64,000 nucleotides of DNA, from assembly GCA_963754645.1 (NCBI GenBank), contig CAVWGP010000004.1, positions 620,001 to 684,000 of the forward strand, written 5' to 3'. A program made the position numbers and the translations under genes. This document shows positions 8,523-17,359 of this stretch, in pieces; within the stretch, counting starts at the first letter, position 1, and each line of letters starts with the position of its first letter. The DNA comes from CAVWGP01 sp963754645 (GTDB taxonomy: Bacteria > Pseudomonadota > Alphaproteobacteria > Bin65). The notes beneath the pieces are model-generated. The model made no database searches, was not told the DNA's origin, and saw only the letters and a list, made by a program, of their open reading frames with translations.

Positions 8523-8548
8523 AGGGCGCGCGCAGCGCGCCCCTACGC
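8523..8548 (-). repeat. REP-like GC palindrome, copy 1
   Basis: Read on the minus strand this is GTAGGGGCGCGCTGCGCGC followed by GCCC. Almost the same 25 bases occur in plus orientation at 13500-13524, and a variant at 13563-13585. The core is a near-palindrome. It lies between two convergent genes, a typical place for dispersed REP elements. Confidence 0.55.
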
Positions 8549-8582
8549 AATATGCGGCGTTCATTCCTTGGGGTCGGCGGAA

Positions 8583-9545
8583 TTACCGCGGCGGCGGGGC
8601 GGCATTGTCCTCCGGCAGCTTCGGCGCCTTTTCCGGCAGCAGGCCGCCGGGGAAGCGCTGGAGCACGACAATGAGCAGCAGGCCGACGAGGAATTGCCGG
8701 AGATAGGCGACGCGCAGGCCGAGTTCGGACGGCAATTGGCTCGACAGCAGCTCGGTCGCGGTCCACAGCAGCCAGACGACGACCGAGCCCAGGATGGCGC
8801 CGCGATTGTTGCCGCTGCCGCCGGCGATCAGCATGACCCAGACCAGGAACGTGGCGAGCAGCGGTTCGGTCGCGTCGGGCGACAGCACCTTGAGAAAATG
8901 CGCGGTGAGCGCGCCGCCCAGGCCCATGATGGCGGAGCCGATGACGAAGGCGTGCAGGCGGAATTTCTCGATGTCCTTGCCCATCGCCGCCGCCGCCATT
9001 TCGTTGTCGCGAATCGCGCGCATGACGCGGCCCCAGGGCGATTGCCGCACGCGCTCCATGAAAAGATAGACGACGGTGACGATGCCGATGATGAGCAGCA
9101 GGCCGACGATCTGGTTCCACGGCGCGGCAAGGTGCTCGAACGGTTTCGGGATGCCCTTGATGCCGTTGACGCCGCCGGTGAGCTTCTCCTCGTTGCGCGT
9201 GACGAGGCGGATGATTTCGGCGATGCCGATGGTGGCGATGGCGAGATAGTCGCTGCGCAGGCGCAGGCAGATGCGGCCGACGACCCAGGCGACGGCGGCC
9301 GAGGCGATCAGGGCCGCGAACCAGCCGAGCGGCATCGGCAGCTCGAAGCCGACATTGTGCTCGGGCGCCGGCGCCGCGGTCAGGATCGCGCTGACATAGG
9401 CGCCGACGGCGAAGAATCCGGCGATGCCGACATTGAACAGGCCGGTCATGCCCCAATTGAGATTGAGGCCGAGCGTCAGCACCGCGTAGATCCCGGCCAG
9501 AGACAGCAGATAGATGAAATAAAGCAGCAGGCCGCCGATTTCCAT
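8583..9545 (-). CDS. livM: Branched-chain-type ABC permease LivM
   Basis: Inner-membrane permease of 320 residues with about nine membrane segments. It contains the LivM phrases NWGMTGLFNVGIAGFFAVGAYVSA and YLAIATIGIAEIIRLVTRNEE, and the ATPase-contact loop near SPWGRVMRAIRDNEMAAAAMGKD. The start codon overlaps the LivH stop by one base. It is the last gene of the minus-strand operon livG-livF-livH-livM. No periplasmic binding protein is encoded next to it, so the solute cannot be inferred directly; the neighbouring dioxygenase suggests an aromatic acid. Confidence 0.9.
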   Translation of the reverse strand: MEIGGLLLYFIYLLSLAGIYAVLTLGLNLNWGMTGLFNVGIAGFFAVGAYVSAILTAAPAPEHNVGFELPMPLGWFAALIASAAVAWVVGRICLRLRSDYLAIATIGIAEIIRLVTRNEEKLTGGVNGIKGIPKPFEHLAAPWNQIVGLLLIIGIVTVVYLFMERVRQSPWGRVMRAIRDNEMAAAAMGKDIEKFRLHAFVIGSAIMGLGGALTAHFLKVLSPDATEPLLATFLVWVMLIAGGSGNNRGAILGSVVVWLLWTATELLSSQLPSELGLRVAYLRQFLVGLLLIVVLQRFPGGLLPEKAPKLPEDNAAPPPR

Positions 9546-10435
9546 CACATCACCTTGCCGCGCAGCAGGCCTTGCGGGCGCCAGATCAGCATCAGAATCA
9601 TGATGGCGAAGGCGAGGCCGGTCTTGTACCCGGGCGGCACCAGGGGCTGGTCGCCGAACAGCGGATAGGACGAAAGCTCCTCGACGAAGCCGATGACGAA
9701 ACCGCCGAGGATCGCGCCATAGGGCCGGCCGAGCCCGCCCAGGATGGCGGCGGCGAAGATCGGCAGCACCATGTCCCAGCCCAGAGTCGGCTTCACCTGC
9801 GTGTCGAGCGCGATCAGCACGCCGGCGGCCGAGGCGAGCACGGCGCCGACGATCCAGGTCCAGGCGATGACGCGCTCGGTGTTGATGCCGGTGACGCGCG
9901 CCAGATCGGCGTCGTCGCTCATCGCCCGCATCGCCTTGCCGATCTTGGTGCGCGTCAGCAGAAAATGCATCCAGGCGACGAGCGCCACGGTGACGCCGAA
10001 GATGATGAGATGCTTGTTGCGCAAGCGCAGCGGCTCGGCCCATTCGAGCGGCGGCTCGATGCCGGTTTCGTAGGGCTCGGGCTGCACGCCCCAGATCAGC
10101 ATGATCGCCGACCGGATCATCAGCGCCACGCCGAACGAGGCGATGACGACGACGATCGGGCGGAAGCGGCGGAACGGCTTGAACACCAAAGCGTCGATGC
10201 CGAGCGACATGCCCGCCGTGGCGACGATGGCGAAGGGCAGTGCCGCCAACGGCGGCACGTCCAGCAGCGTCACTGCCGCATAGCCGATATAGGCGCCGAA
10301 CGTCATGAAGTCGCCATGGGCGAAATTGGCGAAGCGCAGGATCGAATAGAGCATCGAGATGCCGATGGCGCCCAGCGCATAGATGCTGCCGATGATGAAG
10401 CCGGGCACGAGGTAATTGTTGAAAAACTCGATCAT
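9545..10435 (-). CDS. livH: Branched-chain-type ABC permease LivH
   Basis: Permease of 296 residues with the LivH wording GFIIGSIYALGAIGISMLYSILRFANFAHGDFMTFGAYIGY near the N-terminus and AAILGGLGRPYGAILGGFVIGFVEE near the C-terminus. It partners LivM in the membrane. It starts three bases after the LivF stop and its own stop overlaps the LivM start, so the genes are translationally coupled. Confidence 0.9.
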   Translation of the reverse strand: MIEFFNNYLVPGFIIGSIYALGAIGISMLYSILRFANFAHGDFMTFGAYIGYAAVTLLDVPPLAALPFAIVATAGMSLGIDALVFKPFRRFRPIVVVIASFGVALMIRSAIMLIWGVQPEPYETGIEPPLEWAEPLRLRNKHLIIFGVTVALVAWMHFLLTRTKIGKAMRAMSDDADLARVTGINTERVIAWTWIVGAVLASAAGVLIALDTQVKPTLGWDMVLPIFAAAILGGLGRPYGAILGGFVIGFVEELSSYPLFGDQPLVPPGYKTGLAFAIMILMLIWRPQGLLRGKVM

Positions 10436-10438
10436 CGC

Positions 10439-11140
10439 TCAACCGCCGAGGAACGAGGCCGCGACTTCGCGGTTGGCGAGCAACGCGGCGCCGGTATCGG
10501 CGAAGCGGTTCTCGCCGGTGGCGAGCACGTAGCCGCGATGGGCGAGGGCGAGCGCCTGCTTGGCGTTCTGCTCGACCATGAGGATGCCGACGCCGCTCTT
10601 GTTGATGGCGCGGATGCAGGCGAAAATTTCCTCCATGGCGCGCGGCGAAAGCCCCGCCGTCGGCTCGTCGAGCAGCAGCAGCGCGGGCTCGACCATGAGC
10701 GCGCGGCCGACCGCGAGCATCTGGCGCTGGCCGCCCGAAAGCTCGCCCGCGACCTGCCCGCGCTTTTCGGCGAGCGGCGGGAACAGGCCGTAGATCTTGT
10801 CGTAAACCGCTTTCGGCGTCGCGTTGCGCACATAGGCGCCCATTTCGAGATTTTCCTGCACCGAGAGCGAGGGAAACACGTTGCGCTCCTGCGGCACATA
10901 GGCCATGCCGCGGCGCACCCGCGCATCGGGCATCAGGCGCGTCACGGCCTCGCCCTTGAAGGCGACGCTACCCTGGCGCAGCGCGACGAGGCCGAACACG
11001 GCTTTCATCGCGGTCGATTTTCCGGCGCCGTTCGCGCCGATGATGACGACGATCTCGCCTTCATCGACGGCGAACGACACGCCTTTGAGGATATCGGCCG
11101 CGCCATAGCCGCCCACCATTGCGTCGGCCACGAGCATCAT
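10439..11140 (-). CDS. livF: Branched-chain-type ABC ATPase LivF
   Basis: ATPase of 233 residues with Walker A GANGAGKST, signature LSGGQRQML and Walker B LLLLDEPTAGLSP, followed by the LivF-specific VEQNAKQALALAHRGYVL. The ATG at 11140 overlaps the LivG stop in an ATGA arrangement; a second ATG follows immediately. It energises the LivH/LivM channel together with LivG. Confidence 0.9.
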   Translation of the reverse strand: MMLVADAMVGGYGAADILKGVSFAVDEGEIVVIIGANGAGKSTAMKAVFGLVALRQGSVAFKGEAVTRLMPDARVRRGMAYVPQERNVFPSLSVQENLEMGAYVRNATPKAVYDKIYGLFPPLAEKRGQVAGELSGGQRQMLAVGRALMVEPALLLLDEPTAGLSPRAMEEIFACIRAINKSGVGILMVEQNAKQALALAHRGYVLATGENRFADTGAALLANREVAASFLGG

Positions 11141-11910
11141 GCCGCTTCGCTCTTGGTACCGCCGCCGAAATAAGCTTCGATCACGCGCTCGTCGCGGCGG
11201 ATATCGGCCATCTTGCCCTGGGTCAGAACCGTGCCCTGCGCCATGACGATGACCGGATCGGCGAGGCGCGCGATCAGGTCCATGTCGTGCTCGATGACGA
11301 AAAACGTGTAGCCGCGCTCGCGGTTGAGGCGCTCGATCGCGGTCGCGATCTCGGCGAGCAGGGTGCGGTTGACGCCGGCGCCGGCTTCGTCGAGCAGCAC
11401 GACCTTGGGATCGGTCATCATCGTGCGCCCCAGTTCGAGCAGCTTCTTCTGGCCGCCGGAAAGATTGCCGGCGAGCTCGTATTTGACCGGGCCGAGGCGG
11501 AGAAAATCGACGACTTCCTCGGCGCGCTTGCGGATTTCGCGATCTTGCGCCTGCACTTCGCGCCAGGCGAGGCACGCCGCCAGCAGCAACTCGCCCTTTT
11601 GCCGCGCCGGCACGACCATCAGGTTTTCCAGCACCGGCATGTGCGAAAATTCCTGCGCGATCTGGAAGGTGCGCACCAGGCCGAGCGCGAACAGTTCGTG
11701 CGGCTTCTTGCCGGTCACGTCGGCGCCGTCGAGCAGGATATGGCCGGCGGACGGCGCGAAGACTCCGGCGATGGTGTTGAACAGCGTCGATTTGCCGGCG
11801 CCGTTGGGGCCGATCAAGCCCGTGATCGAGCCCTTGGCGACGTCGAGCGAACAGTCGCGCACCGCCTTGATGCCGCCGAAGGATTTCGAGACGTTGCGCA
11901 CCGAGATCAT
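11137..11910 (-). CDS. livG: Branched-chain-type ABC ATPase LivG
   Basis: ATPase of 257 residues with Walker A GPNGAGKST, signature LSGGQKKLLELGR and Walker B VVLLDEAGAGVN, then the LivG-type VIEHDMDLIARLADPVIVMAQG. It ends in a C-terminal FGGGTK segment usual for LivG. The Walker B has DEAGAG where DEPTAG is more common. First gene of the importer operon. Confidence 0.9.
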   Translation of the reverse strand: MISVRNVSKSFGGIKAVRDCSLDVAKGSITGLIGPNGAGKSTLFNTIAGVFAPSAGHILLDGADVTGKKPHELFALGLVRTFQIAQEFSHMPVLENLMVVPARQKGELLLAACLAWREVQAQDREIRKRAEEVVDFLRLGPVKYELAGNLSGGQKKLLELGRTMMTDPKVVLLDEAGAGVNRTLLAEIATAIERLNRERGYTFFVIEHDMDLIARLADPVIVMAQGTVLTQGKMADIRRDERVIEAYFGGGTKSEAA

Positions 11911-11940
11911 GGGATCAGTCTAACGGCGCGGGCGCGGCGA

Positions 11941-12843
11941 TCAATCGGCGGAGGCCGGATTTTTGCCGTTGACACGGGCCGCGCGGCGCCGTTCCGAGTG
12001 CCACGTGTAGATGCCGGCCGCGACGATGATCGCGGCGCCGGCCAAGGTCGGGGCATCGGGGAATTCGCCGAGCAGGACGAAGCCGGCGACGATCGCCCAC
12101 AAGACGAGCGCGTAACTGTAGGGCTGCAACTGCGCCGCCGAACAGGCTTCGTAGGCCTTCATCAAGGTGTAGTGCGCAAAAACGCCGAGCACGCCGGTGA
12201 CCAGCATCAGCGCGGCGCCGCGCGCGCCGATCGGCGCGATATAGAAGGGGCCGATGAAGCACAGGACGGCGAAGCCGACGGCGCCAGTCCACAGCAGCGT
12301 CGTCGCGGGCGTGTCATGCTTGCCGACCATGCGCACCATGGTTTGATAGATGCCCCAGGTCGCCGCCGCCGCGACCGGGATGATGTAGAACCATTCGACC
12401 GTGCGGAATCCCGGCCGGATGATGACGAGCACGCCGAGAAAGCCGACGCCGACCGCCGCCCACACGCGCCAAGCGGCATGTTCGCGCAGCAGCAGCGCCG
12501 AGAATATCAGCACGGTCAGCGGCGTCACCGCGGCGATGGCGTGCACGTCGCCGATCGGCATATAGCGGAAGGACAGGATGAAGGCGCCCATCTCGATCAC
12601 GAGCATGAGGCTGCGGCCGAATTGCAGCCACGGGATTTTGCTGCGGATGGCGCCGCCGAGATTGCGCGGGCCGACCATGAAAATTCCGAACACAAAAATG
12701 AAGGCGAAGCGGATCCACAGCAGCAGGCCGAGCGGATATTCGCGCGACAGGATGCGCTGCACCGCGTCCATCAGCGCGAACAGGAACAGCGACAGCATCA
12801 GGAAGACGAGGCCGCGGAAAAAATCGTCGGCTTTCGGCGCCAT
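11941..12843 (-). CDS. DMT-superfamily transporter (EamA domains)
   Basis: About 300 residues with ten predicted membrane segments in two EamA repeats, beginning FFRGLVFLMLSLFLFALMDAVQRILS. Members export amino acids or other metabolites; the substrate is not predictable. The ATG at 12843 was preferred over the longer open frame because the extension is polar and overlaps the isochorismatase gene. It lies just downstream of that gene on the same strand, 10 bases apart, so the two may be co-transcribed. Confidence 0.8.
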   Translation of the reverse strand: MAPKADDFFRGLVFLMLSLFLFALMDAVQRILSREYPLGLLLWIRFAFIFVFGIFMVGPRNLGGAIRSKIPWLQFGRSLMLVIEMGAFILSFRYMPIGDVHAIAAVTPLTVLIFSALLLREHAAWRVWAAVGVGFLGVLVIIRPGFRTVEWFYIIPVAAAATWGIYQTMVRMVGKHDTPATTLLWTGAVGFAVLCFIGPFYIAPIGARGAALMLVTGVLGVFAHYTLMKAYEACSAAQLQPYSYALVLWAIVAGFVLLGEFPDAPTLAGAAIIVAAGIYTWHSERRRAARVNGKNPASAD

Positions 12844-12853
12844 GCGCTCGGAC

Positions 12854-13471
12854 TTAGGCGAGCGCGGCGGCGATTTCGGCGCAGCGCGCCACCGGCGAAA
12901 TGGCGCCGAGCGAGGCGATCGCCGTGTCGTGCAATTGCGGCGTGAAGGCGGCGCAGCCGTCGGCGAGCAGGATCGTCGAAAACTCCAACACGTGCGCGTG
13001 GCGCAAGGTCGAGGCGACGCCGCCATTGGTCACGATGCCGGCGACGATGAGCGTCTTGACTCCCGCCTTGCGCAGAACGAACTCGAGGCGCGATTGATGG
13101 AAGGCGGAGAACGCGATCTTCTCGATCTTGAAATCGACCGGCTGCAGCTCGTCGACGACGTCCTGACCCCAGCTTCCGGGCACGAAATCGCCCTTGGCGA
13201 GAAACGGGCGGATTTGCTTCAAATGCGGCGCGATGAAGGGTTCGCCGTTGCGCCCCGGCACCAGGGTGAACAGCGTCGCCAGCGTCCAGCCGCCCCAGCG
13301 CCGCACCGCGTCCGCGACCGGCGCGAGCCGCGCCGGCAGCGCCGCGATTTCCGGCGCGCTACAGCCGGCGCGGCCGTAGGCGCCCTTGGGATGCAGGAAA
13401 TCGTTCTGCATGTCGCCGAGGACGAGGCAGGTTTCGGCGGGAATTCGTTTGCGTAGATCGAGAACGGCCAT
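12854..13471 (-). CDS. Isochorismatase-family hydrolase lacking the usual cysteine
   Basis: Cysteine-hydrolase-fold protein of about 205 residues. LVLGDMQNDFLHPKG carries the catalytic aspartate and a lysine is present in FLAKGDFV. In the third motif, normally TNVCV or similar, the sequence reads VTNGGVASTLRHA, so glycine replaces the nucleophilic cysteine. True isochorismatases such as PhzD also lack this cysteine, while amidase members need it; the reaction here is therefore uncertain. A TTG at 13483 would add four residues; ATG at 13471 was chosen. Confidence 0.78.
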   Translation of the reverse strand: MAVLDLRKRIPAETCLVLGDMQNDFLHPKGAYGRAGCSAPEIAALPARLAPVADAVRRWGGWTLATLFTLVPGRNGEPFIAPHLKQIRPFLAKGDFVPGSWGQDVVDELQPVDFKIEKIAFSAFHQSRLEFVLRKAGVKTLIVAGIVTNGGVASTLRHAHVLEFSTILLADGCAAFTPQLHDTAIASLGAISPVARCAEIAAALA

Positions 13472-13499
13472 TGGTTGAGACAATTCCGTATCAGTTGCG

Positions 13500-13585
13500 G
13501 CGTAGGGGCGCGCTGCGCGCGCCCAGCGCGTGCAGGGCAGATCGGTCGTCGCGGTGGCACAAGGGCGCGCGCAGCGCGCGCCGAC
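13500..13585. repeat. Inverted pair of REP-like elements (REPIN-like)
   Basis: Copy 2 (13500-13524, GTAGGGGCGCGCTGCGCGC core) and a variant copy 3 in the opposite orientation (13563-13585) are separated by about 38 bases. Each is a near-palindrome of alternating G and C; together they can form a larger hairpin. Copy 1 is at 8523-8548. The pair lies in the gap between hyuA and the isochorismatase gene. Confidence 0.55.
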
Positions 13586-13625
13586 GGTATTGCCACCGGA
13601 TCATATTTGCGGCCACTGGTGAAGG

Positions 13626-15689
13626 CTACGCATTGCGCTCCATGACGACATTGCCGAGCGCATCGACGCGCGCGCTCAAGCCGGGATCGACGAAAATCGT
13701 CGTGTCGGGCTGTTCGAGGATCGCCGGGCCGGCGATCTTGGCGCCGGCGGGCAATTCCAGGCGCGCGAAGACTGGCGCGTCTTGCCATGCGCCGCCGAGC
13801 CACAATTTGCGTACCCCGCGCCCAGCCTTGTCGATCGTATTCGCCGGATCGGGCTTGAGCGCCGAGAGATCGAAGGGCGGGCGGCGGCCGATGACGGCGA
13901 CGCGCAGATTGAGGAAGCGCGCCGGCACGCCCTGCAGCAGGCGGCCATAGGAGCGCGTATAGGCGGCATCGAAGGCGGCGCGGATCGCGTCGCGCGTGAC
14001 GCCGCTGCCGGCATCGCCGATGGCGAGCGCGAGTGGCACGGACACGGTGTGCGTTTGCCCGATATAGGACATGTCGCACTCGATCTGGACTTCGCGGCCG
14101 GCGAAGGTGACGCCGGCGCGGTCGAGCAGGCCGCCGCCCGCGCGCGCCATGGCGACGATTTCGCGGTCGAGCGCGGCGACATCGAGCGCGTCGAGCGGCC
14201 GGTTGAAGGTGCGGACGAAATCGTGGCGCATGTCGGCGATGAGGCAGCCGAGCGCGCTGGTGACGCCGGGATAGCGCGGCACCAGCGCCTGGGCGAGGCC
14301 GACATCGCGGATCAGCGCGCCGGCATGAAGCGCGCCGCCGCCGCCGAACGGCATGAGGGCGAATTGCTTGGGATCGTGGCCGCGCTCGATCGAGACCAGG
14401 CGGATCGCGCCCGCCATCAGCGAATTGGCGACGCGGATGATGGCCTCGGCCGCGGCCATGTCGTCGAGGCCGAGCGGTGCCGCGACATGCTTGCGGATCG
14501 CGCCCAGCGCCGCCGCGACATCGAGGCTGGCGAGCTTGCCGCCGATCGGGCGTTCGGCGTTGATGCGGCCGAGCACGACATTGGCGTCGGTGACGGTGGG
14601 CCGGTCGCTGCCCTTGCCGTAGCAGGCCGGGCCGGGATCGGAGCCGGCGGATTGCGGCCCGACCTGCAGCAAGCCGCCGCGATCGACCGCGGCGATCGAG
14701 CCGCCGCCGGCGCCGATCGTCGTCATCTCGATCATCGGCGTGCGCAGCACGAGGCCGAAATCGATCTTGGTTTCGGCCGCGAGCTTGCTCGCGCCGCCGA
14801 CGATGAGCGCCACGTCGAAGGACGTGCCGCCGACATCGCCGGTGATGACGTTGGGAAATCCCGCCGCCTTGGCGATGTGCGCGCCGGCGATGACGCCCGC
14901 CGCCGGGCCGGACAGCGCGGTGCGGATCGGCCGCCGGCGCGCGGTCTCGACCGTCATCACGCCGCCGTTGGATTGCACGATGAGCAATTGGCCCTTGCTG
15001 CCGCCGGCGGCGAGGCGTTCTTCGAGCGAACCCACATAGGCGCCGACGACGGGTTGCAGATAGGCGTTGAGCGCCGTGGTCGAGGCGCGCTCGAATTCGC
15101 GGATCTCGGGCAGAATATCGGACGAGGCGTTGACGTAGTCGTTGGGCCACGCCGACTTGAGCGCGGCAAGCGCGGCGCGCTCGTTGGCGTCGTTGGCGTA
15201 GGCGTTGATGAAGAAGATCGCCACCGCCTGGGCGCCGCGCGCCAGCAGCGTTTCGGCCGCGCGCTTGACCTCCTCGGGATCGACCTGGGTGTGGATCGTG
15301 CCGTCGGCGAGCGTGCGTTCGGCGACTTCGATGCGCCGGTCGCGCGGCACGATCGGCGTGAACTGGCCCCACAAGCCCCAAGTGCGCGGCCGGTCGCGGC
15401 GCCGCATTTCGAGCACGTCGCGGAAACCCTTGGTCGTGATGATGCCGGTCGGCGCGCCCTTGCGCTCGAGCAGCGCGTTGGTGCCGACCGTGGTGCCGTG
15501 CACGATCGTGGCGATCTGCCCCAGATCGCCGGTGTGCCGCGCGATGCCGTCGAGGAAGCCGATCGCCTGATTGTGCGGCGTCGAGGGCACTTTGGCGGTG
15601 GCGCAGGCGCCGCTCGCCTCGTCGAAGAAAAACAAATCGGTGTAGGTGCCGCCGACATCGACGCCGATGGCGAGACTGCGGCGCGTCAT
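13626..15689 (-). CDS. hyuA: Hydantoinase/oxoprolinase family protein, A subunit
   Basis: Protein of 687 residues with the actin-like ATP-binding start GVDVGGTYTDLFFFDE, the HyuA N-domain (residues 5-180), the hydantoinase A core with VHGTTVGTNALLERKG and GGTSFDVALI, and the C-terminal domain ending in CDMSYIGQ and later segments. Family members open or hydrolyse cyclic amides such as N-methylhydantoin or 5-oxoproline with ATP, or carboxylate ketones. It overlaps the B subunit by four bases, which fits a two-subunit enzyme. Confidence 0.87.
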   Translation of the reverse strand: MTRRSLAIGVDVGGTYTDLFFFDEASGACATAKVPSTPHNQAIGFLDGIARHTGDLGQIATIVHGTTVGTNALLERKGAPTGIITTKGFRDVLEMRRRDRPRTWGLWGQFTPIVPRDRRIEVAERTLADGTIHTQVDPEEVKRAAETLLARGAQAVAIFFINAYANDANERAALAALKSAWPNDYVNASSDILPEIREFERASTTALNAYLQPVVGAYVGSLEERLAAGGSKGQLLIVQSNGGVMTVETARRRPIRTALSGPAAGVIAGAHIAKAAGFPNVITGDVGGTSFDVALIVGGASKLAAETKIDFGLVLRTPMIEMTTIGAGGGSIAAVDRGGLLQVGPQSAGSDPGPACYGKGSDRPTVTDANVVLGRINAERPIGGKLASLDVAAALGAIRKHVAAPLGLDDMAAAEAIIRVANSLMAGAIRLVSIERGHDPKQFALMPFGGGGALHAGALIRDVGLAQALVPRYPGVTSALGCLIADMRHDFVRTFNRPLDALDVAALDREIVAMARAGGGLLDRAGVTFAGREVQIECDMSYIGQTHTVSVPLALAIGDAGSGVTRDAIRAAFDAAYTRSYGRLLQGVPARFLNLRVAVIGRRPPFDLSALKPDPANTIDKAGRGVRKLWLGGAWQDAPVFARLELPAGAKIAGPAILEQPDTTIFVDPGLSARVDALGNVVMERNA

Positions 15690-17359
15690 CGCGGCTTCGC
15701 GGCGGTGACGTAGCCGAGGCGGATATCTTCCGCGATTTTGGCCGGATCGCGCCGGCTCGGATCGCCGTAGCCGCCGCCGCCCGGCGATTCGATGCGCACG
15801 CGCTGGCCCTTTGCGATCTTGATGCCGACGATTTTCGACGCCATGGGCGGATGGTGCTCGCCGTCCGCTTGTTGATAGGTGAATCGATTGAGCGCCGCCG
15901 GCTGGCCGCCGCCGATGCCGGGCGGCGCATGGCGGCCGCGATCGGCGAACAGAAACACATCGGCCTGTTCTTCGAGCAGCTCGATTTCGTAGATCGCGCC
16001 GAGCCCGCCGCGGTGCCGGCCGGCGCCGCCGCTATCCGGGCGCAGCGCCCATTGGGTGAACATCACCGGATAGGCGGCTTCGAGAATTTCGACCGGCGGA
16101 ATCGTCGCGGTCGAGATCGGCGCGTTGCCGTGGTTGAGGCCGTCGCCCTCGGGGTGGCCGCCATGGCCGCCGCCGAAGAACGAGAACATGACCCAGCGCT
16201 GGCCGTTCTTGCGGTGGCCGGCGAGCGACAGCGCGTTGATCGTGCCGTAGGCGCAGCCGTTGACCTTGTGCGGCGCCGCGGCGGCGAGCGCCTGGAACAC
16301 CACGTCGATCATGCGCAGGATGGTTTCGGTATAGCCGCCGACCGGCTTGGGCCGCGTCGCCGCCAAAATGGAATTGTCGGGAATGACGAATTCGATCGGC
16401 TCCAGGCAGCCGGCATTGGCCGGCACGTCCTGGAACACGTGCTTGAGCGCCACATAGCAGCTCGCGATCGCCGTCGAGCGCGCGATGTTGACCGGGCCGG
16501 CGCAGGCGGCGGCGGAGCGCGAGAAATCGAGCGTCATGCGGTCGCCGCGCTTGACGATATCGAGCGCGATTTTGAGCGGCGTGTCGACGCTGCCGTCATT
16601 GTCGAGCCAGTCTTCGGCGGAATAGATGCCGTCGGGCAGCTCGGCGATGTTGGCGCGCATCAGCTTGGCGGCGCGCGCCTTGAGTTCGCGCAGCGCCGTC
16701 CATACCGTGGCCGGGCCGACTTCGTCGAGCAGCGCCGCAAGCCGCTGCTGGCCGAGATCGAGCGCGTTGAGCTGGCCGTTGAGATCGCCGTAGAGGCTCA
16801 TCGGCTGGCGCGAATTCGACATGACGATATCGACGATGTCCTGGCGCAGCGCGCCGGCGGCCATGACCTTGACCGGCGGGATCAGCATGCCTTCCTGGTA
16901 GCACTCGGTCGCGACCGGATTGTAATTGCCCGGCACATTGCCGCCGACATCGTGCCAATGGCCGACCGAGGCGAGCCAGCAGAAAATCTTGCCGTCGCGG
17001 AAAAACGGCCGCACCAGCTTGAAATCGGACAAATGCGTGCCGCCGTCATAGGGATCGTTGAACAGATACACGTCGCCGTCGCTCGGCGCTCCGTCCTTTT
17101 TCGTCTTGGCGATCACGGCCCTGACGGCGAAGGCCATGGCACCGACGAAGATCGGCAGGCCGGACTTGCCCTGGATCAGCGTGTCGCCGGTCTCGGGATC
17201 GTAAATGCCGTGCGAGGCGTCGTGCGCCTCGGCGATGATGGGATTGAACGCGCTGCGGAACAGGGTCGCGTCCATTTCGTCGGCGATCTGCTCAAGCCGG
17301 CCTTTCAAGACCGCGAGCGTCACCGGGTCGATCGGCGGCGCGGCGTCAGCTTGCGTCAT
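15686..17359 (-). CDS. hyuB: Hydantoinase/oxoprolinase family protein, B subunit
   Basis: Protein of 557 residues that matches HyuB throughout: DPVTLAVLKGRLEQIADEMDATLFRSAFNPII at the N-terminus, then GDVYLFNDPYDGGTHLSDFKLVRPFF, and the Gly-rich C-terminal part with SPGGGGYGDPSRRDP. It pairs with the downstream HyuA. It lies four to fourteen bases from the lyase gene upstream on the same strand, suggesting a joint operon with the lyase and dehydratase. Confidence 0.87.
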   Translation of the reverse strand: MTQADAAPPIDPVTLAVLKGRLEQIADEMDATLFRSAFNPIIAEAHDASHGIYDPETGDTLIQGKSGLPIFVGAMAFAVRAVIAKTKKDGAPSDGDVYLFNDPYDGGTHLSDFKLVRPFFRDGKIFCWLASVGHWHDVGGNVPGNYNPVATECYQEGMLIPPVKVMAAGALRQDIVDIVMSNSRQPMSLYGDLNGQLNALDLGQQRLAALLDEVGPATVWTALRELKARAAKLMRANIAELPDGIYSAEDWLDNDGSVDTPLKIALDIVKRGDRMTLDFSRSAAACAGPVNIARSTAIASCYVALKHVFQDVPANAGCLEPIEFVIPDNSILAATRPKPVGGYTETILRMIDVVFQALAAAAPHKVNGCAYGTINALSLAGHRKNGQRWVMFSFFGGGHGGHPEGDGLNHGNAPISTATIPPVEILEAAYPVMFTQWALRPDSGGAGRHRGGLGAIYEIELLEEQADVFLFADRGRHAPPGIGGGQPAALNRFTYQQADGEHHPPMASKIVGIKIAKGQRVRIESPGGGGYGDPSRRDPAKIAEDIRLGYVTAAKPR

